DNA of 64,000 nt from Streptomyces sp. NBC_00461 (GCF_036013935.1 NZ_CP107902.1:6915001-6979000); one strand, 5' to 3'. Counted from the stretch's first letter, positions 40,627 through 49,957 are shown. The notes: generated by a model not told the origin, from the letters alone. Translations and numbers: made by a program.

Positions 40627-42057
40627 ATGGGTAGGACACTCGCGGAGAAGGTCTGGGACGACCATGTCGTCCGGCGCGCCGAGGGCGAGCCCGACCTCCT
40701 CTTCATCGATCTGCACCTCCTGCACGAGGTGACCAGCCCGCAGGCCTTCGACGGTCTGCGCAAGAGCGGTCGCCCGGTGCGCCGTCTCGACCTCACCATC
40801 GCGACCGAGGACCACAACACCCCGACCCTCGACATCGACAAGCCGATCGCGGACCCGGTCTCCCGGGTCCAGCTGGAGACGCTGCGCAAGAACGCCGCCG
40901 AGTTCGGTGTGCGCCTGCACTCGCTCGGCGACGTCGAGCAGGGCGTCGTGCACGTCGTCGGCCCGCAGCTGGGTCTGACCCAGCCCGGTACGACGGTCGT
41001 GTGCGGTGACTCCCACACCTCCACGCACGGCGCCTTCGGCGCGCTGGCGTTCGGCATCGGCACCTCGCAGGTCGAGCACGTGCTGGCCACCCAGACGCTG
41101 CCGCTGGCCCGCCCCAAGACCATGGCGATCACGGTCGACGGCGAGCTGCCCGAGGGCGTCACGGCCAAGGACCTGATCCTGGCGATCATCGCCAGGATCG
41201 GTACGGGCGGCGGCCAGGGCTACATCCTGGAATACCGCGGCTCCGCCATCGAGAAGCTCTCGATGGAGGCCCGGATGACCATCTGCAACATGTCGATCGA
41301 GGCCGGCGCCCGCGCGGGCATGATCGCCCCCGACGAGACGACCTTCGAGTACATCAAGGGCCGTGCCCACGCCCCCGAGGGCGAGGACTGGGACGCCGCG
41401 GTCGCGTACTGGAAGACGCTGAAGACGGACGAGGGCGCCGAGTTCGACGCCGAGGTCGTCATCGACGCCGCGTCGCTGTCGCCGTTCGTCACCTGGGGCA
41501 CCAACCCCGGTCAGGGCGCGCCGCTTTCGGCGGACGTCCCCGACCCTGCTTCGTACGAAGACGCTTCGGAGCGCCACGCCGCCGAAAAGGCCCTGGAATA
41601 CATGGGGTTGGAGGCCGGACAGGCGCTGCGCTCCATCAAGGTGGACACCGTCTTCGTAGGTTCGTGCACCAACGGCCGTATCGAGGACCTGCGCGCCGCC
41701 GCCGAGCTCGTGAAGGGCCGCAAAGTCGCCGACGGCGTACGGATGCTGGTCGTCCCGGGCTCCGCGCGGGTGGGTCTGCAGGCCGTCTCCGAGGGCCTGG
41801 ACGTCGTCTTCAAGGAGGCCGGCGCCGAATGGCGGCACGCGGGCTGCTCGATGTGCCTGGGCATGAACCCGGACCAGCTGGCCCCCGGTGAGCGCTCCGC
41901 GTCCACCTCCAACCGCAACTTCGAGGGCAGGCAGGGCAAGGGCGGCCGTACGCACCTGGTCTCGCCGCAGGTCGCCGCCGCGACGGCGGTCCTGGGCCAC
42001 CTGGCCTCCCCGGCCGACCTGTCCGACGCCGAGACCCGTACGCCCGCTGGAGTCTGA
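40627..42057 (+). CDS. leuC: 3-isopropylmalate dehydratase large subunit
   Basis: A 476-residue aconitase-family [4Fe-4S] enzyme that, with LeuD, isomerises 2- to 3-isopropylmalate in leucine synthesis. Cluster ligands are visible as Cys in [10 protein letters not shown] and the [10 protein letters not shown] pair; [23 protein letters not shown] and TEDHNTPT are family signatures. ATG 40627 has a consensus GGAGGGAAAG site. leuD follows after 5 bases, and both are presumed targets of the divergent NdgR. Confidence 0.97.
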   Translation: MGRTLAEKVWDDHVVRRAEGEPDLLFIDLHLLHEVTSPQAFDGLRKSGRPVRRLDLTIATEDHNTPTLDIDKPIADPVSRVQLETLRKNAAEFGVRLHSLGDVEQGVVHVVGPQLGLTQPGTTVVCGDSHTSTHGAFGALAFGIGTSQVEHVLATQTLPLARPKTMAITVDGELPEGVTAKDLILAIIARIGTGGGQGYILEYRGSAIEKLSMEARMTICNMSIEAGARAGMIAPDETTFEYIKGRAHAPEGEDWDAAVAYWKTLKTDEGAEFDAEVVIDAASLSPFVTWGTNPGQGAPLSADVPDPASYEDASERHAAEKALEYMGLEAGQALRSIKVDTVFVGSCTNGRIEDLRAAAELVKGRKVADGVRMLVVPGSARVGLQAVSEGLDVVFKEAGAEWRHAGCSMCLGMNPDQLAPGERSASTSNRNFEGRQGKGGRTHLVSPQVAAATAVLGHLASPADLSDAETRTPAGV

Positions 42058-42062
42058 GAGAC

Positions 42063-42656
42063 ATGGAAGCATTCACCACGCACACCGGCCGGGCCGTCCC
42101 GCTGCGCCGCTCCAACGTGGACACCGACCAGATCATCCCTGCTCACTGGCTCAAGAAGGTCACGCGGGACGGGTTCGAGGACGGTCTGTTCGAGGCCTGG
42201 CGCAAGGACGAGAACTTCATCCTCAACCGCCCCGAGCGGCAGGGCGCCACGGTTTTGGTCGCCGGCCCCGACTTCGGCACCGGCTCCTCCCGTGAGCACG
42301 CCGTCTGGGCGCTGCAGAACTACGGCTTCAAGACCGTGATCTCCTCCCGCTTCGCCGACATCTTCCGCGGCAACTCGCTGAAGAACGGCCTGCTCACGGT
42401 GGTCCTGGACCAGAAGATCGTGGACGCGCTGCAGGAACTCAGCGAGAAGGACCCGCAGACCGAGATCACCGTCGACCTTCAGGCCCGCGAGGTGCGCGCC
42501 GAGGGCATCACCGCCTCCTTCGAGCTGGACGAGAACTCCCGCTGGCGGCTGCTGAACGGGCTGGACGACATCTCCATCACCCTCCAGAACGAGGCGGACA
42601 TCGCGACGTACGAGGCCAAGCGCCCCTCGTACAAGCCGCGGACGCTGAAGGTCTGA
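42063..42656 (+). CDS. leuD: 3-isopropylmalate dehydratase small subunit
   Basis: A 197-residue swivel-domain subunit of isopropylmalate isomerase. Characteristic segments are [23 protein letters not shown] and [17 protein letters not shown], the latter carrying substrate-binding residues, followed by [20 protein letters not shown] 42063 lies 5 bases after leuC, so the pair is one operon, ended by the long hairpin at 42715-42747. Confidence 0.97.
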   Translation: MEAFTTHTGRAVPLRRSNVDTDQIIPAHWLKKVTRDGFEDGLFEAWRKDENFILNRPERQGATVLVAGPDFGTGSSREHAVWALQNYGFKTVISSRFADIFRGNSLKNGLLTVVLDQKIVDALQELSEKDPQTEITVDLQAREVRAEGITASFELDENSRWRLLNGLDDISITLQNEADIATYEAKRPSYKPRTLKV

Positions 42657-42714
42657 CCCGGACCGGACCAGGAGAACCGGAACGCGACGGGTTTCGGCCA
42701 CCGAAGCACCCCCT

Positions 42715-42747
42715 CTGTACCCCCGATCAGCCCGATCGGGGGTACAG
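42715..42747 (+). terminator. Terminator of leuCD
   Basis: CTGTACCCCCGATC (42715-42728) pairs perfectly over 14 bases with GATCGGGGGTACAG (42734-42747) around AGCCC. There is no U tract, typical of strong Streptomyces hairpin terminators. It lies 58 bases after the leuD stop. Confidence 0.85.
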
Positions 42748-42932
42748 CTGTGTCTGGGTCCGAGCAGCCTCGGGGGCCGGCGCCGTTGTCCTCAACTTCC
42801 CACGTTAGGACGGTTGTTGCCGGGGTAGCCGGGTCCTGTAGGCGCGACTTCCGCCGGAGTCCGGAAGGCCGTTTGAGGCATCAGTTGCGACCCCCGCAGG
42901 CGACAACTCGCCCCAGATGGCACAATCTGTGC

Positions 42933-43163
42933 ATGGAACACGACGGCCAACTCGAGCTCTATGCGGCAGTCGCGGACCAACTGAAGGAAGCGCACACAAC
43001 GGTGCGCGCACTGCAAGTCCCGGAGGGCGTACGGATGGCGCTGACCCGGAAGCTGCTGGTCATTACGGCCGCGGCCAAGCACGATCTCGCCGACGCGGCA
43101 AGGCGTCTGGAGGCGTTCACCGCGGACCTCGAGGAGGGGCGATTCCCCGAAGAGGACCGCTGA
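42933..43163 (+). CDS. Small conserved hypothetical protein between leuD and hupS
   Basis: A 76-residue, largely helical, charged protein (LYAAVADQLKEAHTTVRAL, then LVITAAAKHDLADAARRLEAF), with heptad-like spacing that suggests a short coiled coil. There is no signal or DNA-binding motif. ATG 42933 is preceded by CAATCT four to nine bases earlier and no ribosome site, so the mRNA is probably leaderless; the longer frame from 42750 runs through the leuCD terminator and is rejected. It lies between leuD and hupS; function is unknown. Confidence 0.7.
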   Translation: MEHDGQLELYAAVADQLKEAHTTVRALQVPEGVRMALTRKLLVITAAAKHDLADAARRLEAFTADLEEGRFPEEDR

Positions 43164-43220
43164 ACACGTCCGGGGCAGCCGAGTTCGTTGCGGCGCACGG
43201 GTGATTAGCCCGTTTCGTGT

Positions 43221-43249
43221 TTGATTTGCGGTATATATCTGCCTAACGT
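43221..43249 (+). promoter_or_regulatory. Probable hupS promoter
   Basis: TTGATT (43221-43226), a 17-base spacer containing TATATAT, then TAACGT (43244-43249) closely matches a vegetative promoter. It lies 52 bases before the hupS start in an AT-rich stretch. Confidence 0.6.
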
Positions 43250-43300
43250 GCGAAAAAGCTTGAACACTTTCGTTCTGGCAATGTCTCCGAAGGGGAAGAC

Positions 43301-43960
43301 GTGAACAAGGCGCAGCTCGTAGAAGCGATTGCCGACAAGGTCGGTGGCCGTCAGCAGGCCGCCGAGGCTGTCGACGCGGTCCTGGACGCCATCGTCCGCG
43401 CGACCGTCGCGGGGGACCGGGTTTCGGTCACCGGCTTCGGTTCGTTCGAGAAGGTCGACCGTCCGGCCCGCTACGCTCGCAACCCCCAGACGGGCGAGCG
43501 GGTTCGGGTCAAGAAGACCTCCGTTCCGCGCTTCCGCGCGGGCCAGGGCTTCAAGGACCTGGTGAGCGGCTCGAAGAAGCTCCCGCGCGGCGGCGAGGTC
43601 GCCGTCAAGAAGGCGCCCAAGGGCAGCCTGACCGGCGGAGCTTCCGCGACCGTCAAGAAGGCCGCGGCGAAGAAGACGACCGCCAAGAAGGCGACCGGCG
43701 CCGTGAAGAGGACCGCGGCCACCGCCAAGAAGACGACGGCCAAGAAGACCACGGCCACCGCGAAGAAGACGACCGCGAAGAAGACGACGGCCAAGAAGAC
43801 CACGGGCGCCGCCAAGACCTCCGCGGCGAAGAAGACCACCGCCAAGAAGGCGACGGCCAAGAAGGCTCCGGCGAAGAAGGCGACGGCCAAGAAGGCCCCC
43901 GCCAAGAAGTCCGCGGCTCGCACCACCACCGCCAAGAAGGCCACGGCCCGCAAGAGGTAA
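43301..43960 (+). CDS. hupS: HU-family nucleoid protein with lysine-rich tail
   Basis: A 219-residue chromosome-compacting protein. Residues 1-95 are a standard HU domain ([42 protein letters not shown]). Residues 96-219 form a histone H1-like tail built from KKTTAKK, KKATAKK and KKAPAKK repeats, ending TARKR. HupS in Streptomyces is sporulation-associated and its tail aids binding to spore nucleoids. GTG 43301 follows GAAGGGGAAG. It has its own promoter and a strong terminator at 43983. Confidence 0.96.
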   Translation: MNKAQLVEAIADKVGGRQQAAEAVDAVLDAIVRATVAGDRVSVTGFGSFEKVDRPARYARNPQTGERVRVKKTSVPRFRAGQGFKDLVSGSKKLPRGGEVAVKKAPKGSLTGGASATVKKAAAKKTTAKKATGAVKRTAATAKKTTAKKTTATAKKTTAKKTTAKKTTGAAKTSAAKKTTAKKATAKKAPAKKATAKKAPAKKSAARTTTAKKATARKR

Positions 43961-43982
43961 GGGCACAGGGGCACTCACGCGC

Positions 43983-44013
43983 CGGGCCGGACTCCGCATC
44001 GGAGTCCGGCCCG
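43983..44013. terminator. Terminator of hupS
   Basis: CGGGCCGGACTCCG (43983-43996) pairs with CGGAGTCCGGCCCG (44000-44013), a perfect 14-bp stem with a CAT loop. A second smaller hairpin, CCGCGGC-GTT-GCCGCGG, follows at 44011-44027. It may also serve the convergent gene at 44045. Confidence 0.85.
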
Positions 44014-44044
44014 CGGCGTTGCCGCGGGAGGTCAGGAACGGCCC

Positions 44045-44248
44045 TCAGAGCGTCTGCAGCGTCACGAGCGTGATCCGGGGGCTGTCCTTGGCGCCCTCGA
44101 CCTCGATACGCACCCGCTGCCCGGGCCGCAGCAGCCTCAAGCCGCCCGCGTCGAACGCGTCGGCCTCGAAGGGGAGGGGGGTGCCGTCGTCGAGCAGCAC
44201 ACTGCCGCTGCGCGTCCCGGCGTCGTACGTGTATGCGGTCGCGTGCAT
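44045..44248 (-). CDS. Small OB-fold/cold-shock-like hypothetical protein
   Basis: A 67-residue, all-beta-looking protein: [26 protein letters not shown] then [16 protein letters not shown] and ITLVTLQTL. The pattern resembles a cold-shock or OB-fold domain but lacks the RNP1/RNP2 aromatic motifs of true Csp proteins, so nucleic-acid binding is not supported. ATG 44248 lacks a strong ribosome site and lies 9 bases after the cofC stop on the same strand, so the two are probably co-transcribed. Confidence 0.65.
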   Translation of the reverse strand: MHATAYTYDAGTRSGSVLLDDGTPLPFEADAFDAGGLRLLRPGQRVRIEVEGAKDSPRITLVTLQTL

Positions 44249-44257
44249 GGCCGCAGC

Positions 44258-44893
44258 CTACTGCCCGGGAATCAGCAACTGGGCTGCCGCCGCCGTCCTG
44301 GGGCCCACTCCGAGAGCCAGCGCGGCGCGCAGGTCGTCGCCGGTGTCCACGTCCTGGCGTACGGAATCCACCGCGTCGAGGGCCAGTTCCATGGCGCCGG
44401 ACGCACGGTGGCGGGCCCGGGAATCGGGGCCGAATGCCGGGAGCAATTCCTGGGCGGGAGTTGCGGCCAGCAAGGTCGTCCCGATTGCGGCCGCGTCGGC
44501 GAGGAAAGAGCGGGGGAATTCCGCGGCCGTGTCCAGGACCCGGAGCAATTCCCGGGGGCGTAGCGCCGGAAGGTCGGCGTTCAGGGCCGCGACGGGACTT
44601 TCGGGGCGCGCTGTGCGTACCGCGACGACGCCGTGCGCCAGCGCCGCGTTGAGGCCGCCGCGGGGTTCGTCGGAGACGATCCGGGCACCCAGCGCGGCCA
44701 GCTCACGGCCTGCGAGGGCGTCGTCCGTGACGACCGCCACATCCCTGACAGCCGGGCAGGCCAGCGCCGCCGCCACGGTGTCCTGGGCGAACGCGAGGGC
44801 GAGGCCCGGGCGCAGCCCGTCGGCGGCGGTGTCCGAGAGCCTGCTCTTGGCCCGCGCCAGGGCTTTCAGGGGTATGACCAAGGTCCACTGCAC
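44258..44893 (-). CDS. cofC: 2-phospho-L-lactate/phosphoenolpyruvate guanylyltransferase
   Basis: A 211-residue nucleotidyltransferase of the CofC/FbiD family, which activates phospholactate or phosphoenolpyruvate with GTP in coenzyme F420 synthesis. The N-terminal nucleotide-binding motif is [38 protein letters not shown] and [11 protein letters not shown] are conserved, the last with the catalytic metal Asp. GTG 44893 starts [10 protein letters not shown]. It is divergent from the acyltransferase gene at 45050. Other F420 genes are not in the window. Confidence 0.9.
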   Translation of the reverse strand: MQWTLVIPLKALARAKSRLSDTAADGLRPGLALAFAQDTVAAALACPAVRDVAVVTDDALAGRELAALGARIVSDEPRGGLNAALAHGVVAVRTARPESPVAALNADLPALRPRELLRVLDTAAEFPRSFLADAAAIGTTLLAATPAQELLPAFGPDSRARHRASGAMELALDAVDSVRQDVDTGDDLRAALALGVGPRTAAAAQLLIPGQ

Positions 44894-45049
44894 CGGTGTT
44901 CCGTCCCTCTCTTCTCGCGGCCATTGTCACTCAGCCGTCACCTGGGCCATCTGGCGGTCGCGGCGCCGGGGCGTACGGTGTTCTCGACAGACCGGCGGCC
45001 TGGGGCGACACTTGTGCGGCCCCCCAAGGCCCTAGAGGAAGGTGTCCGC

Positions 45050-45832
45050 GTGCCCCGCCGCAGAATCGGCTTCTGGTACCGCTTCGCAGCGGTCCTCTGC
45101 AAACCGCCACTGGTGGTTCTGATCAAGCGGGACTGGCGCGGAATGGAGAACATTCCGGTCGACGGCGGATTTATTACCGCGGTGAACCACAATTCCCATG
45201 TGGACCCTTTCGCATACGCGCACTATCAGTACAACACCGGGCGGGTTCCGCGATTCCTGGCGAAGAGCGGCCTTTTCAGGAAGGGATTCGTCGGCGCCGC
45301 GATGCGCGGGACCGGGCAGATCCCCGTCTACCGCGAGACCACGGACGCACTCAGTGCCTTCCGGGCCGCGATCGGCGCCGTGGAGCGCGGCGAATGCGTC
45401 GCGTTCTATCCCGAGGGCACCATCACCCGGGATCCCGAACAGTGGCCCATGGTCGGCAAGACGGGTGCCGCGCGCGTCGCGCTGACCACCAAGTGCCCGG
45501 TGATTCCGGTCGCGCAGTGGGGCGCCAACGAACTGCTGCCGCCCTACGCCAAGAAACCCAACCTCCGCCCGCGCAAGACCCATCACGTGCTCGCCGGCCC
45601 GCCCGTCGACCTCTCGCGCTTCTACGACCAGGAGATGACCCCGGACCTCCTGAAGGACGCGACCGCGGTCATCATGGCTGCCGTCACCCGCCAGCTGGAG
45701 CAGATCCGCGGCGAGAAGGCGCCCGAGACGCCCTACGACCCGCGCCGTGAGCGGATCGAGCAGCGGCGCAGGACGCAGGCGCAGACACAGGTCCATGAGA
45801 AGGCCGAGCAGGAAGAGGGGCAGGGTACGTGA
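45050..45832 (+). CDS. 1-acyl-sn-glycerol-3-phosphate acyltransferase (PlsC-like)
   Basis: A 260-residue acyltransferase converting lysophosphatidate to phosphatidate at the membrane. The catalytic HX4D motif is H47-NSHV-D52 (in AVNHNSHVDPF), and the acceptor motif is FYPEGTITRDPE. A hydrophobic N-terminal segment (AAVLCKPPLVVLI) anchors it. The basic, Gln/Glu-rich C-terminus (RRRTQAQTQVHEKAEQEE) is an unusual extension. GTG 45050 follows GAGGAAGG. It overlaps gpsA by GTGA, so glycerol-phosphate synthesis and acylation are coupled. Confidence 0.93.
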   Translation: MPRRRIGFWYRFAAVLCKPPLVVLIKRDWRGMENIPVDGGFITAVNHNSHVDPFAYAHYQYNTGRVPRFLAKSGLFRKGFVGAAMRGTGQIPVYRETTDALSAFRAAIGAVERGECVAFYPEGTITRDPEQWPMVGKTGAARVALTTKCPVIPVAQWGANELLPPYAKKPNLRPRKTHHVLAGPPVDLSRFYDQEMTPDLLKDATAVIMAAVTRQLEQIRGEKAPETPYDPRRERIEQRRRTQAQTQVHEKAEQEEGQGT

Positions 45833-46839
45833 GCAAGCCCGTCAAGGCGGCCGTCTTCGGCACCGGTTCGTGGGGCACCGCGTTCGCCATGGTGCTCGCC
45901 GACGCCGGGTGCGACGTCACCCTGTGGGGACGCCGTGCCGAACTCGCGGACGCGGTCAACTCCACGCGTACGAACCCCGACTACCTTCCCGGCGTCGAAC
46001 TCCCGGACAGCGTACGGGCGACGACGGACGCCGCCGAGGCCGCGCGCGGCGCCGACTTCGCCGTCCTCGCGATCCCCTCGCAGACACTGCGCGGCAACCT
46101 CGCCGAATGGGCGCCGCTGCTCGCGCCCGACTCGATCCTCGTCTCCCTCATGAAGGGCATCGAGCTCGGCTCCGCCATGCGGATGAGCGAGGTGATCGAG
46201 GACGTCGCCAAGATCGGCGCGGACCGGATCGCCGTCGTCACCGGGCCCAACCTCGCGCGTGAGATCGCCGCGCGGATGCCGGCCGCCGCCGTGGTGGCCT
46301 GCACCGACGAGGCGGTCGCCCAGCGGCTCCAGGCCGCCTGCCACACGCCGTACTTCCGGCCGTACACCAACACGGACGTGGTCGGCTGCGAGCTGGGCGG
46401 TGCCGTGAAGAACGTCATCGGGCTCGCCGTCGGCATCGCGGACGGCATGGGCCTCGGCGACAACGCCAAGGGCTCGCTCATCACGCGCGGCCTGGCCGAG
46501 ACCACCCGGCTCGGTGTCGCGCTGGGCGCCGACCCGCTGACCTTCTCCGGACTCGCGGGCCTGGGCGACCTGGTGGCGACCTGCTCTTCGCCGCTGTCGC
46601 GCAACCACACCTTCGGCACCAACCTCGGCAAGGGCATGACCCTGCAGGAGACCATCGCGGTCACCAGGCAGACCGCCGAGGGCGTCAAGTCCTGTGAGTC
46701 GGTGGCGGATCTGGCCCGTCGGCACGGCGTGGACATGCCGATCACCGAGACGGTCGTGGACATCGTGCACGAGGGCAAGCCCCCCGTGGTCGCCCTCAAG
46801 GAACTGATGTCGCGCAGCGCGAAGCCCGAACGACGCTGA
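45829..46839 (+). CDS. gpsA: Glycerol-3-phosphate dehydrogenase [NAD(P)+]
   Basis: A 336-residue enzyme reducing dihydroxyacetone phosphate to sn-glycerol-3-phosphate for phospholipids. The dinucleotide-binding motif is AVFGTGSWGTAFA (residues 8-20); the family signatures SLMKGIE, TGPNLAREI and the catalytic Lys in GGAVKNVIGLAVGI are all present. GTG 45829 overlaps the acyltransferase stop (GTGA). A 10-bp hairpin follows at 46854-46886. Confidence 0.97.
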   Translation: MSKPVKAAVFGTGSWGTAFAMVLADAGCDVTLWGRRAELADAVNSTRTNPDYLPGVELPDSVRATTDAAEAARGADFAVLAIPSQTLRGNLAEWAPLLAPDSILVSLMKGIELGSAMRMSEVIEDVAKIGADRIAVVTGPNLAREIAARMPAAAVVACTDEAVAQRLQAACHTPYFRPYTNTDVVGCELGGAVKNVIGLAVGIADGMGLGDNAKGSLITRGLAETTRLGVALGADPLTFSGLAGLGDLVATCSSPLSRNHTFGTNLGKGMTLQETIAVTRQTAEGVKSCESVADLARRHGVDMPITETVVDIVHEGKPPVVALKELMSRSAKPERR

Positions 46840-46853
46840 GTGCTCCGCCGGGG

Positions 46854-46886
46854 GTGCCGCAGCGTGCCGGCGGGCGGCTGCGGCAC
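46854..46886 (+). terminator. Terminator of plsC-gpsA
   Basis: GTGCCGCAGC (46854-46863) pairs perfectly with GCTGCGGCAC (46877-46886) across a 13-base loop, 14 bases after the gpsA stop. A diverged copy of the TTCCCCGCGCCC intergenic repeat follows at about 46896-46926. Confidence 0.7.
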
Positions 46887-46996
46887 AGTCGCGGCCTGTC
46901 GCGCCGTTCCCCGCGCCCTTCCAGGGTGCTGTCCGAACCGCCGCCCGTCAACGGACGCTGACTCAAGGCCCTACCACCGGGTACTCTCAACGCGAT

Positions 46997-48172
46997 ATGA
47001 GCACCGAGAACCTCCCCCAGAGCCCTGAGCAGCCGCCTCGCAAACCGCGTGTGGCCGTCGTGTTCGGCGGACGCAGTTCCGAACACGGGATCTCCGTGGT
47101 CACCGCCGGCGCCGTTCTGCGGGCCGTCGACCGGACCAAGTACGACGTCCTGCCGATCGGCATCACCCGGGACGGCCGCTGGGCCCTCACCGCCGACGCA
47201 CCGGAACGCATGGCGATCACCGAGCGCCGTACGCCGGACGTCGAGGAGCTCGCCGAGTCGAGCGAGGGCGGCGTGGTGCTCCCCGTCGACCCCGGCAACC
47301 GCGAAGTCGTCTACAGCGAGCCCGGATCGGTGCCCAAGGCGCTCGGTGAGGTCGACGTCGTCTTCCCCGTCCTGCACGGCCCGTACGGCGAGGACGGCAC
47401 CCTGCAGGGCCTGCTGGAGCTCTCCGGCGTCCCGTACGTCGGTTCGGGCGTGCTCGCCTCGGCCGTCGGCCAGGACAAGGACTACATGAAGCGGGTGTTC
47501 ACGTCCTTCGGGCTCAAGGTCGGCCCGTACGTGGTGATCCGCCCGCGCGAGTGGGAGCAGACCGCCCCGAACGGGGACAAGGGTGCGGCCGCCCGCAAGA
47601 AGATCGTGGACTTCGCCGGCGAGCACGGCTGGCCGCTCTTCGTGAAGCCCGCGCGTGCGGGCTCGTCGATCGGCATCACCAAGGTCGACGACCTCTCCGG
47701 ACTCGACGAGGCGATCGCCGAGGCCCGGCGGCACGACCCGAAGATCCTGGTGGAGGCCGCACTGCGCGGCCGCGAGATCGAGTGCGGGGTGCTGGAGTTC
47801 GAGGACGGTCCGCGGGCGAGCGTGCCCTCGGAGATCCCGCCGCCGGACGCGCACGCGTACTACGACTTCGAGGCCAAGTACATCGACTCGACCCCGGGGA
47901 TCGTGCCGGCGCCGCTGACGCCGGAGGAGACCGCCGAGGTGCAGCGGCTGGCGGTGGACGCCTTCGAGGCCGCGTCCTGCGAGGGCCTGGTGCGCGCGGA
48001 CTTCTTCCTCACGGAGGACGGCGAGTTCGTGATCAACGAGATCAACACGATGCCCGGCATGACGCCGATCTCGATGTACCCGCAGATGTGGCAGGCGAGC
48101 GGTATCGGCTACCCGGAACTGGTGGAACGGCTCATCCAGGCGGCGTTGCGCAGGTCCACGGGACTTCGCTGA
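46997..48172 (+). CDS. ddl: D-alanine--D-alanine ligase
   Basis: A 391-residue ATP-grasp enzyme making the D-Ala-D-Ala dipeptide of peptidoglycan. N-terminal VAVVFGGRSSEHGISV, the substrate loop VLHGPYGEDGTLQGLLEL, SVGQDKDYMK-type region, KPARAGSSIGITKV and the metal site NEINTMPGMTPISMYPQMW are all intact. ATG 46997 is preceded by TACTCT nine bases earlier and no strong ribosome site, so the transcript may start very near the codon. It is monocistronic, between the gpsA terminator and an amidohydrolase remnant. Confidence 0.97.
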   Translation: MSTENLPQSPEQPPRKPRVAVVFGGRSSEHGISVVTAGAVLRAVDRTKYDVLPIGITRDGRWALTADAPERMAITERRTPDVEELAESSEGGVVLPVDPGNREVVYSEPGSVPKALGEVDVVFPVLHGPYGEDGTLQGLLELSGVPYVGSGVLASAVGQDKDYMKRVFTSFGLKVGPYVVIRPREWEQTAPNGDKGAAARKKIVDFAGEHGWPLFVKPARAGSSIGITKVDDLSGLDEAIAEARRHDPKILVEAALRGREIECGVLEFEDGPRASVPSEIPPPDAHAYYDFEAKYIDSTPGIVPAPLTPEETAEVQRLAVDAFEAASCEGLVRADFFLTEDGEFVINEINTMPGMTPISMYPQMWQASGIGYPELVERLIQAALRRSTGLR

Positions 48173-48316
48173 CGCAGCGGCTGTGCGGACGTCGTGGCGA
48201 GGAGGCCGTCGCCCTTCTCGCATGACGGTCCCGAACACCCCTTCCGGGAGGCCTGCTTCGGAGCCAGGGGGTGCTGCGGTGAGGTCATGCGGCGCGTCGA
48301 GGCGCTGACCGCGTGA

Positions 48317-48841
48317 TCCGGGAAGGCGACGCCCGGCCCGGACACCTCACCGTTCCACGAAGCGGATCACCTGGTCCGGGGCCGGGCGCAGCAGGCCGTC
48401 CCGGACCGCCAGAGCCGTCGCCGGCTCGGCGTGCACGTCACCGGGGACCGGGCCATCGACACCGTCGTGGACGCCTTCGTCGACGCCGACGCGGCCGCGC
48501 CCCGCCCCGACGCCCGCCACTACGTCATCCACGGCGACTTCATCGGCGCGGACAGCCTGGCCAAGCTCGCCGCTCACGGCTACGGCGTCAACATGAACCC
48601 CGGGATCAAGTGGACCATCGCCGACTTGATGGACGAGGTCGTGGGTCCCCGACGCTCGGCCTACCAGTGGCCCGTCCGTTCGGCGATCGAGGCCGGCGTC
48701 ACCGTCTGCTCCAGCTCCGACGCGCCGATCACCGAGCCCGACTGGCGTCAGGGCGTGGCCTCGATGATGCTGCGCGAATCCAAGGCAATCCTCACCGAGC
48801 ATGTCCGCAAGACCCAGCAGCGAGGTCAGAGACCGACCTAG
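48317..48841 (+). pseudogene. Amidohydrolase (YtcJ-like) remnant
   Basis: The open frame encodes about 150 residues from the middle of a YtcJ-type metal-dependent amidohydrolase, a family normally 520-560 residues long. Visible motifs are LGVHVTGDRAIDTVVDAF, YVIHGDFIGAD and the conserved SSSDAPITEPDWRQGVASMML. About 300 N-terminal residues are missing, and after LRESK the frame runs into unrelated sequence (AILTEHVRKTQ) and stops, so the C-terminal active-site region is also gone. No start with a ribosome site is evident. I read this as a doubly truncated, dead gene. Confidence 0.75.
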
Positions 48842-48897
48842 CGCCGCAACAGGCAACGTTCGCCCCGTCGCGACGCCCGGCACGCACTCTCACCGCA

Positions 48898-48942
48898 CCG
48901 GCCGAAAGCCCAAGTACGTCCAGTACGAGGACTTCCGGCCGG
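48898..48942. repeat. 45-bp imperfect palindrome
   Basis: Arms of 20 bases (48898-48917 and 48923-48942, starting CCGGCCGAAAG and ending CTTCCGGCCGG) match at 16 positions around a 5-base loop. It lies between the amidohydrolase remnant and the DUF3515 gene. It may be a bidirectional terminator or a mobile-element end. Confidence 0.4.
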
Positions 48943-49002
48943 CACGCCGAGAGCACGCACCGGACGCCGCTCCTTGACGGGCAAACGTTCCCTGCCGCGG
49001 CG

Positions 49003-49497
49003 CTAGTCGGCGATCCCTTCGGGGATCGCCTTCTTTGTCGAGGGCGCCAGGTCGACCAGCGGTGCCATGCCGTCTCCCGTGCGGTCCTTCGGGATGGTGA
49101 CCTCCACATACGCCGTGCGCAGTGTCGTGGTGAAGCGGAACGAACCGTCGTCCCGCTTCTGCAGCAGCCAGCCGACCCCGTCGACCTCGACCCCGTCGGC
49201 TTCGGGGTCGTTCATCCGCGCGGGTCGCTCGACACCGCAGCGCAGTATGATCGCCGGGTCGCCCCAGCCCGCGGTCAGCGCGGAGGCCGGTTCGGGATCC
49301 CTGCGGTCCTGACCGTCGACCTTGGACGGCAGCATCTTGTCCAGGTTCTGGCACAGCTTGGTGACCTTCGCGCCCGGACCGGGAACCGAGGTCCGGGCGC
49401 TGTCGTCTGCTGAGGAGCAGCCCGTGGCCGTGATCAGCGTCGCGACCAGAGCGGGCAGCCCGAAAACAGTTCGGTGCCGGTGACGGAAGGAGTTCAC
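49003..49497 (-). CDS. DUF3515 lipoprotein
   Basis: A 164-residue predicted lipoprotein of the actinobacterial DUF3515 family. The signal peptide ends at ITATGC (lipid-modified Cys about residue 27). The domain features LCQNLDKMLPSKVDGQDRR, WGDPAIILRCGVERPA with a conserved Cys, and WLLQKRDDGSFRFTTTLRTAYVEVTIP. Function is unknown. GTG 49497 lacks a strong ribosome site. Its position near thiL and the Lrp-like gene appears conserved in Streptomyces as I recall it. Confidence 0.88.
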   Translation of the reverse strand: MNSFRHRHRTVFGLPALVATLITATGCSSADDSARTSVPGPGAKVTKLCQNLDKMLPSKVDGQDRRDPEPASALTAGWGDPAIILRCGVERPARMNDPEADGVEVDGVGWLLQKRDDGSFRFTTTLRTAYVEVTIPKDRTGDGMAPLVDLAPSTKKAIPEGIAD

Positions 49498-49517
49498 CGG
49501 CCAAGGGTAGACGGGGG

Positions 49518-49751
49518 CTACAGATGGACGACCGGGCAGGTCAGAGTACGGGTGATGCCGTCCACCTGCTGGACTTTGGCGACCACCATGCGGCCGAGGT
49601 CGTCCACGGTGTCGGCCTGGGCCCGCACGATCACGTCATAAGGTCCTGTCACGTCCTCGGCCTGGATGACTCCAGGAATCTTGCTGATCGTCTCGGCGAC
49701 GGTCGACGCTTTGCCGACCTCCGTCTGGATCAGGATGTACGCCTGTACCAC
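49518..49751 (-). CDS. Stand-alone Lrp/AsnC ligand-binding domain protein
   Basis: A 77-residue protein consisting only of the RAM (Lrp/AsnC effector-binding) domain: VQAYILIQTEVGKASTVAETI, the turn GVIQAEDVTGPYDVIVRAQAD, and GITRTLTCPVVHL. It has no DNA-binding helix-turn-helix. Such stand-alone domains form rings and may sense amino acids or pair with full-length Lrp proteins. GTG 49751 has a consensus GGAGG. It is divergent from thiL. Confidence 0.9.
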   Translation of the reverse strand: MVQAYILIQTEVGKASTVAETISKIPGVIQAEDVTGPYDVIVRAQADTVDDLGRMVVAKVQQVDGITRTLTCPVVHL

Positions 49752-49957
49752 GGAACCTCCAGGGCGGCCACGAGGATCATGTGGGGAAAAGGAACGCCAC
49801 GGTATCGCGTCGTCACCGGCCGCGGGGAGACCTGCGCGGGCCCGGGACGCCGCGGCCGGGTGCGGGCACGAAAGAAGTCAACGGTCACCTCGACCGTAGC
49901 GAGGACACTGATGACGCGCGACCGGGCACGGCAAGGGACAGAAGGGGAGCAAGGGCA

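Noticed and set aside
42750..42932. N-terminal extension of the small gene before hupS
   Set aside because: It would start in the right arm region of the leuCD terminator and adds Arg/Ser-rich sequence without homology; ATG 42933 is preferred.
43640..43955. Lysine/threonine codon repeats in hupS as a non-coding tandem repeat
   Set aside because: They stay in frame and form the known histone-like tail of HupS.
48313..49413. A 366-codon plus-strand ORF over the amidohydrolase remnant and DUF3515
   Set aside because: It is Arg/Pro/Gly-rich low-complexity sequence in a shadow frame; the real signals are in other frames.
49781..49957. Upstream extension of thiL
   Set aside because: The added residues are Arg-rich and unlike ThiL; the family N-terminus starts at ATG 49958.
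49752..49957. TPP riboswitch before thiL-thiD
   Set aside because: None of the conserved TPP aptamer words is visible and the gap is short; no support.
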